NCBI GenBank assembly: GCA_023375785.1
Contig: SZWC01000087.1
Span: 311,816 to 375,815 of the forward strand
Reading direction: 5' to 3'
Origin: Penium margaritaceum
Lineage: Eukaryota > Streptophyta > Zygnematophyceae > Desmidiales > Peniaceae
DNA length: 64,000 nucleotides
The notes beneath the pieces are model-generated. The model was not told where the DNA came from and did no database searches. It saw only the letters and a list, made by a program, of their open reading frames with translations. A program made the translations under genes and the position numbers. Every line of letters begins with the position of its first letter. The stretch's first letter is position 1. Of this stretch, positions 12,765 through 22,940 are shown piece after piece.

Positions 12765-13569
12765 CTTTTGTGGTTAGGATAAACGGCTCGTTTTGTTGTT
12801 TATCGAAAGGGGTTTCGTCTGTTTTTGTGAGGAAGCGTTTGTATGCGAGGAATTCTTGTGCTATTTCCACTTGGATTTGGTTTGGAGGTGCTATCTCGGG
12901 TTTTGTAAAGAGGAAATATTTGAATGTCATGATCCACTTCTTGTGGCAGAAGGGGAAGTGTCAGAGTGGAATGTCAGGATGGGAGGGGAAGAAGGATAAA
13001 TTTGTGCCAGGTGCCAAGTTCCACCCCCATCCTCACGCATACTACCTCATGTCGGAATTCGTACCTGGATACTATTGTACCGTTTCCAAGTTCCTCGAAG
13101 AGGCCTATTCTGGATGTATCCTTCTATCAGATTTCCATGTGATGGGGGGATGTACGGCCAATGAAACGAAACATGGAGACATGCATGATTAAACTGGCAT
13201 TGATTCGTCCGGCACCGGACGAATCGATCCCAACATGAGTTGACGAAAGAGAAATGAACCACAAAAAACAATGGCCAATTAGAAGCGAGAAAAGAGTGAG
13301 AGTGGCGAGTGCCAGTGTGAGTTGTTGTCGCCACTCTTACTGGTGCGTCAGTTCTGGGTACTGTTCTTTGAAAAAGGAGAGATGAGGGTGTGTTTTCCAG
13401 GAATTGCGGTGAACCTGCCTAGAAAACCAAAAGGTCTCCATTGATTAGCATCGTTATTTACCCAGTCGCTAGATGAGTACATGCAAGACTGGTTTCTAAT
13501 GATAGCAAGCCCTCGCATATTTGCGGCTTGAAAATAGGCATAATCGAGGCATGAAAGTCTGAAGTCGAC
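12765..13569. other. Spacer between copia fragment and MULE, no gene assigned
   Basis: Two opposed open stretches overlap here: 12,743-13,192 on plus and about 12,727-12,960 on minus. Neither has a motif I recognise, and both start or end inside the copia LTR. The minus one has fairly ordinary amino-acid composition (for example KYFLFTKPEIAPPNQIQVEI) and could be a piece of an old exon, but I cannot support a call. Confidence 0.5.
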
Positions 13570-13589
13570 ATTTATAAGGGCGGAGTGAC

Positions 13590-13820
13590 TATATACCCCA
13601 AGTTTCGCATAGTAAGCCCCATCCGCCCCTTCGTCGGAACAAAAAAACCCCATTCACCCCTCCGCCAGACCAATAAGCCTGATCCGCCCCTCTGTCGGGA
13701 CGATATGCCCGATCCGCCCCTCCGCCAGCACGATAAGCCTCATTCGCCCCTCCGCCAGCACGATAAGCCTCATTCGCCCCTAACCATGAATAATAGGCCC
13801 CATATAGCCCTTGCAATTGT
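13590..13820 (+). repeat. E1 left terminal array, 30-bp units
   Basis: Unit boundaries fall at 13,651, 13,681, 13,711, 13,741, 13,771 and 13,801, an exact 30-bp step, with a further unit from 13,620. The core of each unit reads CGCCCCTCCGCCAGCACGAT followed by AAGCCTCATT, with scattered substitutions. Because 30 is divisible by 3 the array opens spurious Pro-rich or Gly-rich frames. Confidence 0.9.
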
Positions 13821-14835
13821 CGCAGTCGTCATGTGACGGCATATGGTTCATTTTTCTCTCAAAGAAGGGTGTCCTCGTATTATTATTTCACTTTTCCCAT
13901 AATTTGTGCCTCAATTCGTACAACCACGCCGCATGCATGTAATCAATACTTGTATTTTAGTATGAAGTCGAAAACAAAAATTTTCCGGTACTCAACAATG
14001 TGCGGTTCAGCGTGCTTCATTTGCTCGTTCATTGGGGATATCCTTTCATTCTTAAAATATTTCAACGACTTGGAGTTTCTGTCAATCCACACACCGCATG
14101 TCTGCATGGCCGTCTTACCAGCACATGCAATGTCCTCATAACATCAAAACACTCCCTGCGGATCCTCGGCCTTGAGCTGGCATGGTTCATGCACTGGCAT
14201 CCAAACGTCATGCCGCGCTTAACATCTGTATGGCCAGCGCAGCAAGCGATAAGCGGGCCAATTACATTTCACCGCTAAACCAGTCGACAACTATCCATGT
14301 TGCAACTTCCGCGGCACGCCATGACGAGCTGCCAATCACATGTCGTTGTCACATCCTTTCAACCGCCGGTGGCTATGGGCATGCCGTTGGGTACCCAAAA
14401 CCATGGTGTACTATGAGTTGCAGGCAGACAGTGGATGACATGCACTACAGTTGCAAAGTATGTGCATGAAGAGGGGTATCGGCGGGCAATGCCCTCATCC
14501 TACGTCTACACCTATCCTCGGATTGTCTGCCACTTGCACCACATGTTGCGGCAGGGTACCTATGGAGTTTCATCCAGTGTTATTCAGTGTTGCGCTTTCA
14601 TCATTGACGCCGTCACCGCTCTCTCTAACAATGTTGCTTTTGCTACTACATCCTTCGTGAAGCCGGTATGGTGGACGACCAAGTCGTTCAGGACGACGGT
14701 AAGACTAATGAGGAGGGTAGATGGGATAAATAGGATGATGTTTTATGGACGAAATACCCACCATTTCGGATGGCTTCCCAAGAACACGCTTGGTTTGTTG
14801 CCACGCAACCAAGTCCTCACGAGAACGCTGCTTAG

Positions 14836-17619
14836 TCTGCGGACAGACCTACACCACGGTCGTACCCCAATAACCCTCCGCCGAACAACCCATCAGGCGC
14901 GTTTGAAGATGTTATGTTTTGGTTGACTCGCGATTGGAACGATGATTGGTGGTCCCGACGGTTGGACGAGTGGGAAGCCCTCCCACAGTTGCAACTCCCG
15001 GATGAACCACCCTGTGCTCCTAGGTCCCTCGATGTCCGGGAAGCCGGACCGTTTAGGTTTAGCATGGGGCCCCGTCGCGTGCTTTCCGTACCACATGGCC
15101 ACCTCGGTAATGATCACTTTGTGCCCATGATGCATCCTGTGTCTGGTTTCTTTAGGAAGACGGAGACAGTGCATGGAAGTACAGGTTCCTCTTCTTGGTT
15201 TTGCATGGAAACCATTCTAAACCTGTGCTCTCCAATGTCATTTTATGCTGTGCTGTCATGGATAGGTAATTCGGACGACGAACCATGCCACAACCCGAGG
15301 AAGCAGAAGGGGATGCCGAAGGAGCCGGTAGTGGGTATGTCGTTTGACAACATGGACGCAGCCCGGGCGTTTGTGGAGGACTACGCGGTTTACAACCGCT
15401 TCGGACTTAAGTGGGCGTGTAGTGAGCCGGCAAGATTCCACGTGACGTGCGCTGAGGCCAAGAACAATGGTCGTACCTAGCTCCTTCACGCACGTGTGAC
15501 AAGAACGTTTGGTGCCGTGACTGTGTCCCACTACGCCGACGGACACAAGTGTGTCCCCAAGATTGGCTGCGGCAATCCGGCCCGCCAGAAGGGGTGGGTG
15601 GCCCTCAAAATAGGCAAAGCACTATAGCGTGACCCCACTACGTCTACAGCCACCCTACTGCAGGTACTCCATGAGCGGACCGGCATCAACATCTCCAACA
15701 ACACGTTCTACCGTGTAAGGAAACATGTCCAGGAAAACTTGACGACCAAGAAAACCGACACGTGGAGTCTCTTTCCATTTTACGTCGACGACGTACGCAA
15801 ATATGACCACTTGAGAGCTTGAACAAAGCCATGTTTATTCACGTTTCACTTCTATTGACATGTGTACATCCATTTCGTGCGTACAACTGAGACGCATTGA
15901 CCCAGGAACCCACGCGGCCGCGCACAAAGACAAGAATGGTACTTTTCTATGGGCGTTCGTCGCTCCAAGGGCTGCAAGGATCGGTTCCAACACAGTCGCC
16001 GCATTCTGACCATGGATGTAACGTTTTTGAAAAACGGGCATAAGAAAACTCTGTTGTTTGCCCAATTTTTTACGCCAATGACCACGCAGTGCCCATGGTG
16101 TGGGCACTGGTACCGACCAAGGACGAGAAGAGTTGGAACTTTTTTACGCACAGGTTGCCCTCCCGTATCCCAATACTGCACTGCCTCGGGCATGCATCAT
16201 CACAGAAAGAGAGAAGGGCCTAGAGAAAGCGGTGAAGCAGTACCTAAGTGGTGCAAGACACATGTACTGCACTTTGCCCTTGCACGAGAACATCCGCATT
16301 GCCTACGGGAAAAAAGTCGCACACTAGGCACGGAAGTGTGTGCATGTGCTCAATGTCGACCAGTGGCAAAAGGCAACCACCCACCTGCGGCAAGTGAGTG
16401 CATCTGCCTACGCATTTTTGTTTAGCAGGCCAGTGAGGATGGGAGTGTGGTCGGTGGTGTACCTCTGGAGAAATGGACAAGTCTCCACTACACCCTTGCC
16501 AGGGGAGGCCACACCACCTCCAACCCAGCAGAGAGCTCGAACGCACGCATCGTCGTGCGCCACAAGATGTATCCATACTACTGTTTTGTGATCATCCTAC
16601 CTTTTGTGTAGCTCATGTTTTGTGCTCGTCGTGCCCAGGCGGAAGCTGTGCAGACGTCCTTGGCCCCTGCCCAAGCCGACTGACTGCTGAACTGCCTAGC
16701 GGTGGCTCGTGAGAACAATGTGACTCAGGAGGGCTCAAACACTACAACTGTGGATGGACCAACTAACAATCCCCGAAAGGTAGACCTCCTAGAGAAAACT
16801 TGCAGCTGTGGCCGGTGGAAGGAGTTTGGAATGCCATGTCATCATGCATGTATTATCCTGCTCGTGAAGCGCATCAACGCAGAAAACCTTGTCGACCTTG
16901 GACTCATGCGCATGGCGTTCCAACGTGCATACAACAACCCCATCCCATCTCCGGTGGTGATGAACATTGTGCCCGTCGAACCACAGTGGCTGCAACCGGG
17001 ACCAAGGTGTGGGAAGGGACGCCCGCGTAGCGCTAGGAAAGACCGTGAGACGCTACACAAGAAAAACTTCACTTGCCCACAATGTGGGCAAAAAGGCCAC
17101 ACCAGGACACGTTGTAAAAACCCGTCTGCTCTGAGCCCTGCACAGGCTGCAGCAAGGGGGTACGATGGACGTCTAGAGGACACTGCTACACAGGCCGCAA
17201 CAGCCTTGGAAGCACGTGCAACTGCCTCCACAGCCTTGGATGCTCCACTTGCAGTGTATGTCAGCGGTGACGTGGAGTACGATCCCGAGGCTCCACCACA
17301 GGACGAAGAGGATGATGATGATGTTGGTGCTGAAAGTGATGGCTCTGGTGCATACTCCCCTGCTGTTGGTGATGATGGTGAGACGGTGACGCAGGATGAG
17401 CACACCCAACAGTTGGATGAGGAGGAGAGAGAGTTAGGCTTAGACATAGTAGTTAATTTCATGTGGGGAGGGGGGCCAGTAGTGTGCTTGTTCCGAGAAG
17501 CAGACATGGTTGCCAAGATTCGGACACTCAGGCCGAGGTCTTCTATGATGCTGAACATTATCAGCCATGGGAGCAACTGTGTCCAGTCCGTGACATTGTT
17601 CATTTTCTCCAGAGATTGA
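14836..17619 (+). pseudogene. MuDR-type (MURA-like) transposase, decayed
   Basis: Segments of a Mutator transposase appear in order. An N-terminal region (14,836-15,480) ends in NMDAARAFVEDYAVYNRFGL, typical of the MuDR DNA-binding domain. A FAR1/MuDR-like stretch follows with FGAVTVSHYADGHKC (about 15,510-15,555) and NNTFYRVRKHVQEN (about 15,697-15,738). The DDE region shows RRILTMDVTFLKNGHKKTLL (about 15,990-16,050), then ACIITEREKGLEKAVKQYL and ARHMYCTLPLHENIR (16,190-16,300). A SWIM finger CxCx(n)CxH is at about 16,800-16,845 (CSCGRWKEFGMPCHH). A zinc knuckle CPQCGQKGHTRTRC is at about 17,077-17,118, and an acidic tail runs to 17,619. Three in-frame stops (near 15,478, 15,625 and 15,820) and at least two frame changes (near 16,080 and between 16,590 and 16,702) break it, unless short introns explain some. 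The last 305 codons (16,702-17,619) are open. In life it would bind the terminal arrays and catalyse cut-and-paste transposition in the nucleus. Confidence 0.82.
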
Positions 17620-18559
17620 GCCATGAACTCTTCGTGAAAACTACGTATCCCACGTTCACTGTCTGTGGTGTTTAGTGTTTGACATTTACTTAATTGATTG
17701 TAATCAATCCAAGTCCCTTGTGCAAGGTTGGTCATTTGAAGTGCCAACTTCATTAGCAAGTAGTGCCAGAAGTAGGTGAAGTGTACTTATGAGTGTTGAT
17801 AAGGTAATACTACTGACATAAAGACTGTTCATAGCGTTAAAATGGCTGCTTCTCTTTGAATATCATAAGAATAAGCCGCAATCCATGTCATTCTTTGTTA
17901 AGGATAACCTTCACGTACCACGTACAAACACAAGACATGACACTGTCTGTTATAGCCTGCACAACCACCACATGGGAAGTAAGTAGATCATTTGTAAAGG
18001 AAGTAACAAATGATTTCATTGGTATAATGTTCATGATGTGTCCTACTCAGGATGGTACATTGCTGGACAACCTTACCATACGTTGCTAAAGAGGTGACCT
18101 TTCACTTATGATGTTGCTTATATAATAACAGTGAGGTGGAAATATTGAACATGAAAGTTGAAGGTACTTGAGCCCAAAATATCCAGTATAACGGTGCAAT
18201 TGTGCGCATATAATGTCCTCATTTGATAGCTACATTGGTCTTTACTACCGCCAGAAGTAGTCTACATTAGAGGACATTCCGTTGCTTTAATGCACACTTA
18301 TAATGAGGAAAGGGTGGTACATTATTCATTTTTATGGAAACACTTTATTCCACCATGCCCTGCATATAGTTATGAACTTCAGTAAAGACATGAGGTAAAG
18401 GATGACGTTAATCACAACCGTGAACATGGAAGTGGCCAGACCGAGATCCATGGCGCCCAATTGGGTGGACATAACAACGGTCGAGCATGAGGTGCTTTCA
18501 TGCCCAACTGCCAACACATGGTGTATGGGTCCTCGGGTGTATTTGGGTTGATGATGTCC

Positions 18560-18754
18560 NNNNNNNNNNNNNNNNNNNNNNNNNNNNNNNNNNNNNNNNN
18601 NNNNNNNNNNNNNNNNNNNNNNNNNNNNNNNNNNNNNNNNNNNNNNNNNNNNNNNNNNNNNNNNNNNNNNNNNNNNNNNNNNNNNNNNNNNNNNNNNNNN
18701 NNNNNNNNNNNNNNNNNNNNNNNNNNNNNNNNNNNNNNNNNNNNNNNNNNNNNN

Positions 18755-18787
<33 letters not shown>
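18560..18787. other. Assembly gap plus 33-base G run
   Basis: 195 Ns (18,560-18,754) are followed by an uninterrupted G homopolymer (18,755-18,787). Reading frames running across it are meaningless. Confidence 0.97.
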
Positions 18788-18788
<1 letters not shown>

Positions 18789-19244
18789 TTATCACGGTTC
18801 CCCAAGGACCGTACACCGGTTTTGGACGGCCTCCCCAGCGCTGCAACGGTGGCAGAGGACGCGTATCTCGAACATTGGACATGTCGCAAGAGGGTTTGCT
18901 CATTGTACACTTGAGTACGGGTGAAGGTAGTAGTCGATTGCGATTAAACCAGTTATATATGCAGAGCATACGTGCGGGTTCGACATCGCAAATGACACGA
19001 CTACAGGCAGTGTATTTGAAAAGCATCAGTCGTCATATGTGGTCGACTGCACACCGAAGCAGGGAGGCGTAGGTGCCGAAACGGTACCATGCTGAGCATG
19101 TACGCAGACCCAAGCACTTACGTTCGGAAGCAGGTGTTTAGAGTAAGGTTCTGTTCCACTGATAGTGTTGCATCACATCACAAACCTTGGGTACATTAGT
19201 CTTATTTTCTGTCATTTCAACGGTTGTACATCGAAACCCGCTCG

Positions 19245-19450
19245 AGGGGTATATAGGGCTTATTGTTCATGGGTAGGCTAAAATGAGGCTTATCGTGCTG
19301 GCGGAGGGACGGATCAGGCTTATCGCTCCGACGGAGGGGCGGATGAGGCTTATTGCTCTGACGGAGGGGTGAATGGGACTTATCGTTCCGACAGAGGGGC
19401 GGATGAGGCTTATTGTTCCGACGGAGGGGCGGATGTGGGTGAAGGGTGAC
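19245..19450 (-). repeat. E1 right terminal array, 30-bp units (inverted)
   Basis: This is the reverse complement of the left array. The unit landmark (G/A)GATGAGGCT or its variants falls at 19,281, 19,311, 19,341, 19,371, 19,401 and 19,431, an exact 30-bp step. The innermost part (19,240-19,290) matches the innermost part of the left array, including the CCCATGAACAATAAG-like block on the complement. Confidence 0.9.
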
Positions 19451-19495
19451 AAAACAGGGTGTAATCGGCATTTTCACCGCATTTATAATTTTCTT

Positions 19496-21299
19496 CCAAC
19501 CGAAACAGGCACCTACCAGCGTCGCGATGTGGACCCGGCACTTCGCTTTTATGCGGGTTGCAAACCAAGCAATTCTCGTATATTCGCCCGGGGAAGAAAT
19601 GGTACTTTTTTGGCAGTTTTTGCGTGTGGATTAGTGTTTCTTTCAAAAGTAAGTTCTCCTGGTTTGTACGTGTCATCGATCCACTTTGGCTGCTCGTGTG
19701 GCCCTGTCCCAAGTCGGCTATGGCTGATAGCACAACTTGTGCATGAGCAGTAACCATCAGCGGCGAAACGCGCTCGCGATTCCGGTCAGAGAATCAAAGA
19801 CAAGAACAAGACGAAACACGGCGATCGGGCTTACCCCTGACAGGGGTGATGTTTGTCAGTGACACTGTCACTGGACGGCTACTGGCGATTGACTATAATT
19901 CAAACCGACCAGTTCTGATGCATCCTGTGCGTCCCCGACGCCCAGGTGGCCTCGCCGATGACAACCGATTGGCATGGAAAACAAGAAAACTACAGTATCC
20001 TACGAAAGAAAGACTCAATGGATGAAGGGTCCAGAATACCGCTGATCCGAGAATGAGTGCGGCGTCAGTTATTCAATGCTAGAGCCCATGGCCCCGGTAC
20101 GTTATGTTGAAATCTGTCGACGGGGTTTTGAGCGGCAGCCATGGACAGTTAGAACCAATCATCAATCACCGGTGATTAGGGGGATCAGGTGATCGATGAT
20201 TGGTTCATCTTTCCTTCGACGGTCCGTTAAACGCCTTTTCCAGCAATTGTTCCTGCCACGTACCAGGTTGGCAACGTTCTAGCGTTGCCACGCATGAAGG
20301 CATGTGATGTACGTAAGCGAATCGTACGCTAAGGCCTGTCAGATCCGCGATTGAAGCGGCCTAAATTTCACTGACCTACGGCTGTAGCGATGAGTCACAT
20401 CTCTACAGTCGCTCGAGTAAAAAGCACACCAGGAAGCTGCACTGACCATCGTTGAAACCTGTGCATTTCAACTACCGCGAGCCCAGTTCTTAAGCCATTT
20501 TATCGATGGATTTCAACGATTCGTGAAGCGCGAAAAAAAAGATTCTGTTGTCGATGAAGGAAACCGAGGGAAATCGACTCTCAAATGTCGCAAAGAAAAA
20601 AGCGAATAAGCGAAATTTTCGACACTACTCGCGTGCGTTCGCTACTTCGGAATCCGCCCAAACTTTGACTCCAGGATAGTTAAAATCTGTAGCGCACCGG
20701 GGCCCATGTCGAACGTTCTCATCTAACTACTTGCAAGACAAACTATAGGGGTAAATGGAAACTTTGAAATTAATTTTGATTCCACCCTTGCCTGGCGGGA
20801 TACGACTCGTGCCGTGTTCCGCTGCTCCTGTTTTTGTAGTGGGCGGTATCGAACCTCTTCACTCTGGTAAAAAATATGTATCTAAGCGCGGATGGTTTGA
20901 GCGCATTCGCCAGGTTCGGCGGGCCACTACAAGCTTGGCCGGCTGCATCATAGCCGGCCGGCACCGACAAGTTTCGCAGGCCGGTGATGCGGCTGGTTGT
21001 TCTTAGCATGAGACGTTTGAGGTTTCAGATGAAACGTTTTCGATCTTCAATCGTTAGTTGTCAGACAATTGTCGTCCTCGCCATCGATTCAAAGAACAGC
21101 AAAAATCACGTGAAAACAAAAACTCACGAAATGTATCGATCCAGCGTGCCTGTAGCCAGGGGTTGCGTCGATAAATCGTGGAGATCTGTCGTGCAGAGGC
21201 TAGGCGGGAACGCCTTCACGACAATATACAAGACCGAGACACCGTCGATACATTTGTTCTTCGCCTAGCCTACATTCAGTCATAATTGTCGGACTGAGC
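19496..21299. other. Gene-free stretch rich in inverted repeats
   Basis: No gene recognised. Several foldbacks stand out. At 20,152-20,206, 18 of 19 positions pair around a 17-base loop. At 20,270-20,292 an 8-bp stem TGGCAACG pairs with CGTTGCCA. At 20,382-20,411, CTGTAG and GATG pair with their complements. Longer-range pairs are ATCGTTGAAA with TTTCAACGAT (about 20,449-20,520) and GGCTAGGCG with CGCCTAGCC (21,199-21,271). They may mark an unrecognised foldback element. Confidence 0.55.
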
Positions 21300-21450
21300 C
21301 TGCCACGTCATTGGAAATTGTAACAAGATACAAAACAAAAAGCAACGGAACACGGCATTGAAAAGTAGCTCGGCGAGGTCTCACCGATGATTCGTATTGC
21401 GCCATGTCGTAACCAAGAACCGATGAAAAAAGGCAACGATAGCGCCCTTT

Positions 21451-21600
21451 TGTAAGTAGCACAAGACAATGGAGCCGCCCCAAAGCGAGCACCCAAAAAT
21501 GGCGCCCCCACTCAACAAGCAAACAAACATGGCCCCCCCTCAAAGCGAGCACTCAAAGTTAGACCCCTTCTGGGACAGCACGCAAAAATGGCGCCCTCAA
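21451..21600 (+). repeat. E2 left terminal array, 30-bp units
   Basis: Five units begin at 21,451, 21,481, 21,511, 21,541 and 21,571. Most contain AGCGAGCAC or AGCAAAC, then an A-rich stretch, then ATGG(A/C)(G/C)CC. Confidence 0.85.
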
Positions 21601-22324
21601 AAAATGGCACCACGTTACGTAGCACACAAAAAAAGAACCTTCCCTTTGGTGATGCAAAACGTCATCAACCAATTTTGCGATAGTTCACGGACCCATCTAC
21701 TGTTTCATTCAGGCTCTCTCTTAGAAAACCATGTGCAATGTTCTAAGGATAATGTGATTGCACCAACAACGATGATGATGATGATCGCAAAAGGACCAGG
21801 CCCTATAATATTTATTTCTTTCTCCACTGCCTCAAAGCTGTTGGTTCAGTATGTTTTCCCCGTCACGTCAAAGGCCTTTGCTAATTTTCTTCTCACCTCA
21901 AAGGCGATCTGCCCCGGTTTCGCCTCCCCCTCACTCTCCCCCTTCCAATTGGCTGTAACGCAAAACAAATGCAGGGCAGATCGCCTTCAAAGGTGATCTA
22001 CCCCACTTTCACCTCCACCACCCTCTCCCACTACCACTTGGCTTCCATGGGAGAACAGAAAAAGCGGGCACATTCCATTCAACGCTCCAGCAAAAAATGG
22101 AGAAAAAAACGAGAGTAAACCGGCTTAGGAGGAGGGACAAGAAAAAAAAAGACGCAAATGAACATTAAAAGGTCGTATTTAGCTGGGGATTACAATCACA
22201 ATGTTTCTCACGTCAATCCCATTATGTCTTGAAAATGGTATTTTTTTTTCCTAAGAGAGAACTCGGAAGCAAAAATAGACTGACTTGTGATCGATCACAA
22301 ACTTAGGTGGATGACGTGGCATTG

Positions 22325-22535
22325 CCAGAAGGGGGGAGGTGTGCTAGTTTTACGTGCTTTTTAGTGGGGTGCCATTATTACAAGGTGCCATTTTTAAGTG
22401 CTATTTTAGCAGGAGTTCATTCTTGCGTGCTCGCTTTGTGGGGGAGCCACCTCTACGTGCCCACTTTAGAGGGGTGCCACTTTTGCATGCTCACTCTAGT
22501 GGGGGTGCCATTTTTGCAAGCTACTCCCAAAAGGG
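22325..22535 (-). repeat. E2 right terminal array (inverted)
   Basis: Inverted copies of the left units. The landmark GG(T/A)GCCA(T/C) or a close variant falls at about 22,384, 22,412, 22,443, 22,473 and 22,504, so the spacing is 28-31 bp and slightly less regular than on the left. Confidence 0.8.
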
Positions 22536-22629
22536 CATTGTTTTTTCATTTTTCTCAGTAATCATTATCGTAATCGAAGCAATCCTGCAGTTTCCAAGTG
22601 ATTTTTGCCTTCTTTTTGCGATGTGGCAT

Positions 22630-22940
22630 CGATCCCATCATATTGGTAATGTCTCATGCACAAAATAGTCAACAATCAGTTATAATGCCTAATGTTAGGA
22701 TTTTCATGTAGACCTATTGAAAATTCTCAATGAATCTTCTAACACATCGATGATCTTATGCCACCCTTGCACTGAAAGAACTAGCACAATCTACCTTGCG
22801 CAAACTCCTTGCTGACCCAAAACTTGACCAGCCATTTTGATGAGCTGCTCACGCATTCTTGGCATTTAATAACTGTCATTAAAATTATGAAGGCCATCCT
22901 ACAATTCTAGAAGTGAGAAAGCACGTAGATCATGGACCGT
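22630..22940. other. Spacer before gypsy A, nothing recognised
   Basis: About 310 bp of mixed-composition sequence. It ends in ACCGT, the left target-site copy of gypsy A. Confidence 0.6.

Larger units (their letters stand above)
13570..19495 (+). mobile_element. E1: MuDR/MULE-type DNA transposon with arrayed inverted termini
   Basis: Inverted terminal regions (13,590-13,820 and 19,245-19,450) flank a MuDR-type transposase relic. The termini are tandem 30-bp units in opposite orientation, and weaker inverted similarity continues outward to about 13,570 and 19,495. Long termini and a SWIM-bearing transposase fit the Mutator superfamily. I could not fix the outermost bases or a 9-bp target duplication, so the true ends may lie further out. 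The transposase is broken, so the copy is non-autonomous today. The 1.6 kb between transposase and right terminus (17,620-19,244) holds no gene I can recognise and includes an N gap. Confidence 0.75.
21300..22629. mobile_element. E2: non-autonomous TIR element with 30-bp terminal arrays
   Basis: Two arrays in inverted orientation (21,451-21,600 and 22,325-22,535) repeat a unit built around ATGGCGCC/GGTGCCAT plus AGCGAGCAC/GTGCTCGCT. Inverted similarity continues outward through a GCCCTTTTG(T/G)(A/G)AGTAGC block to a shared TGCCAC(G/A)TC at about 21,300 and 22,629. The 700-bp middle has no transposase, only direct and inverted copies of a block reading AAAGGCGATCTGCCCC (21,899-22,010). It is organised like E1 but small and empty, so it would depend on an enzyme supplied elsewhere. 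The exact ends and target duplication were not resolved. Confidence 0.7.

Noticed and set aside
12743-13192. A 149-codon plus-strand frame and an overlapping minus frame
   Set aside because: The plus frame starts inside a copia LTR and has no motif. The minus one looks more protein-like but is short and unidentified, so neither is called as a gene.
13585-13836. Pro-rich and Gly-rich frames on both strands of the E1 arrays, and similar frames at 19,217-19,477
   Set aside because: They arise because the 30-bp repeat unit is a multiple of three; the sequence is a terminal array, not a gene.
16842-17759. A 305-codon open frame on the minus strand
   Set aside because: It lies opposite the SWIM, zinc-knuckle and acidic part of the MULE transposase, which carries clear motifs on the plus strand. 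The minus frame is Ser/Thr-rich shadow sequence.
18332-19072. Long frames of 145-204 codons crossing the N gap with poly-Gly or poly-Pro
   Set aside because: They are created by Ns read as open codons and by the 33-base G run. The same applies to frames at 51,524-52,137.
19245-19450. 30-bp direct repeats resembling a CRISPR array
   Set aside because: Units are contiguous with no unique spacers, mutually diverged, and mirrored as an inverted copy at 13,590-13,820. The setting is a eukaryotic transposon.
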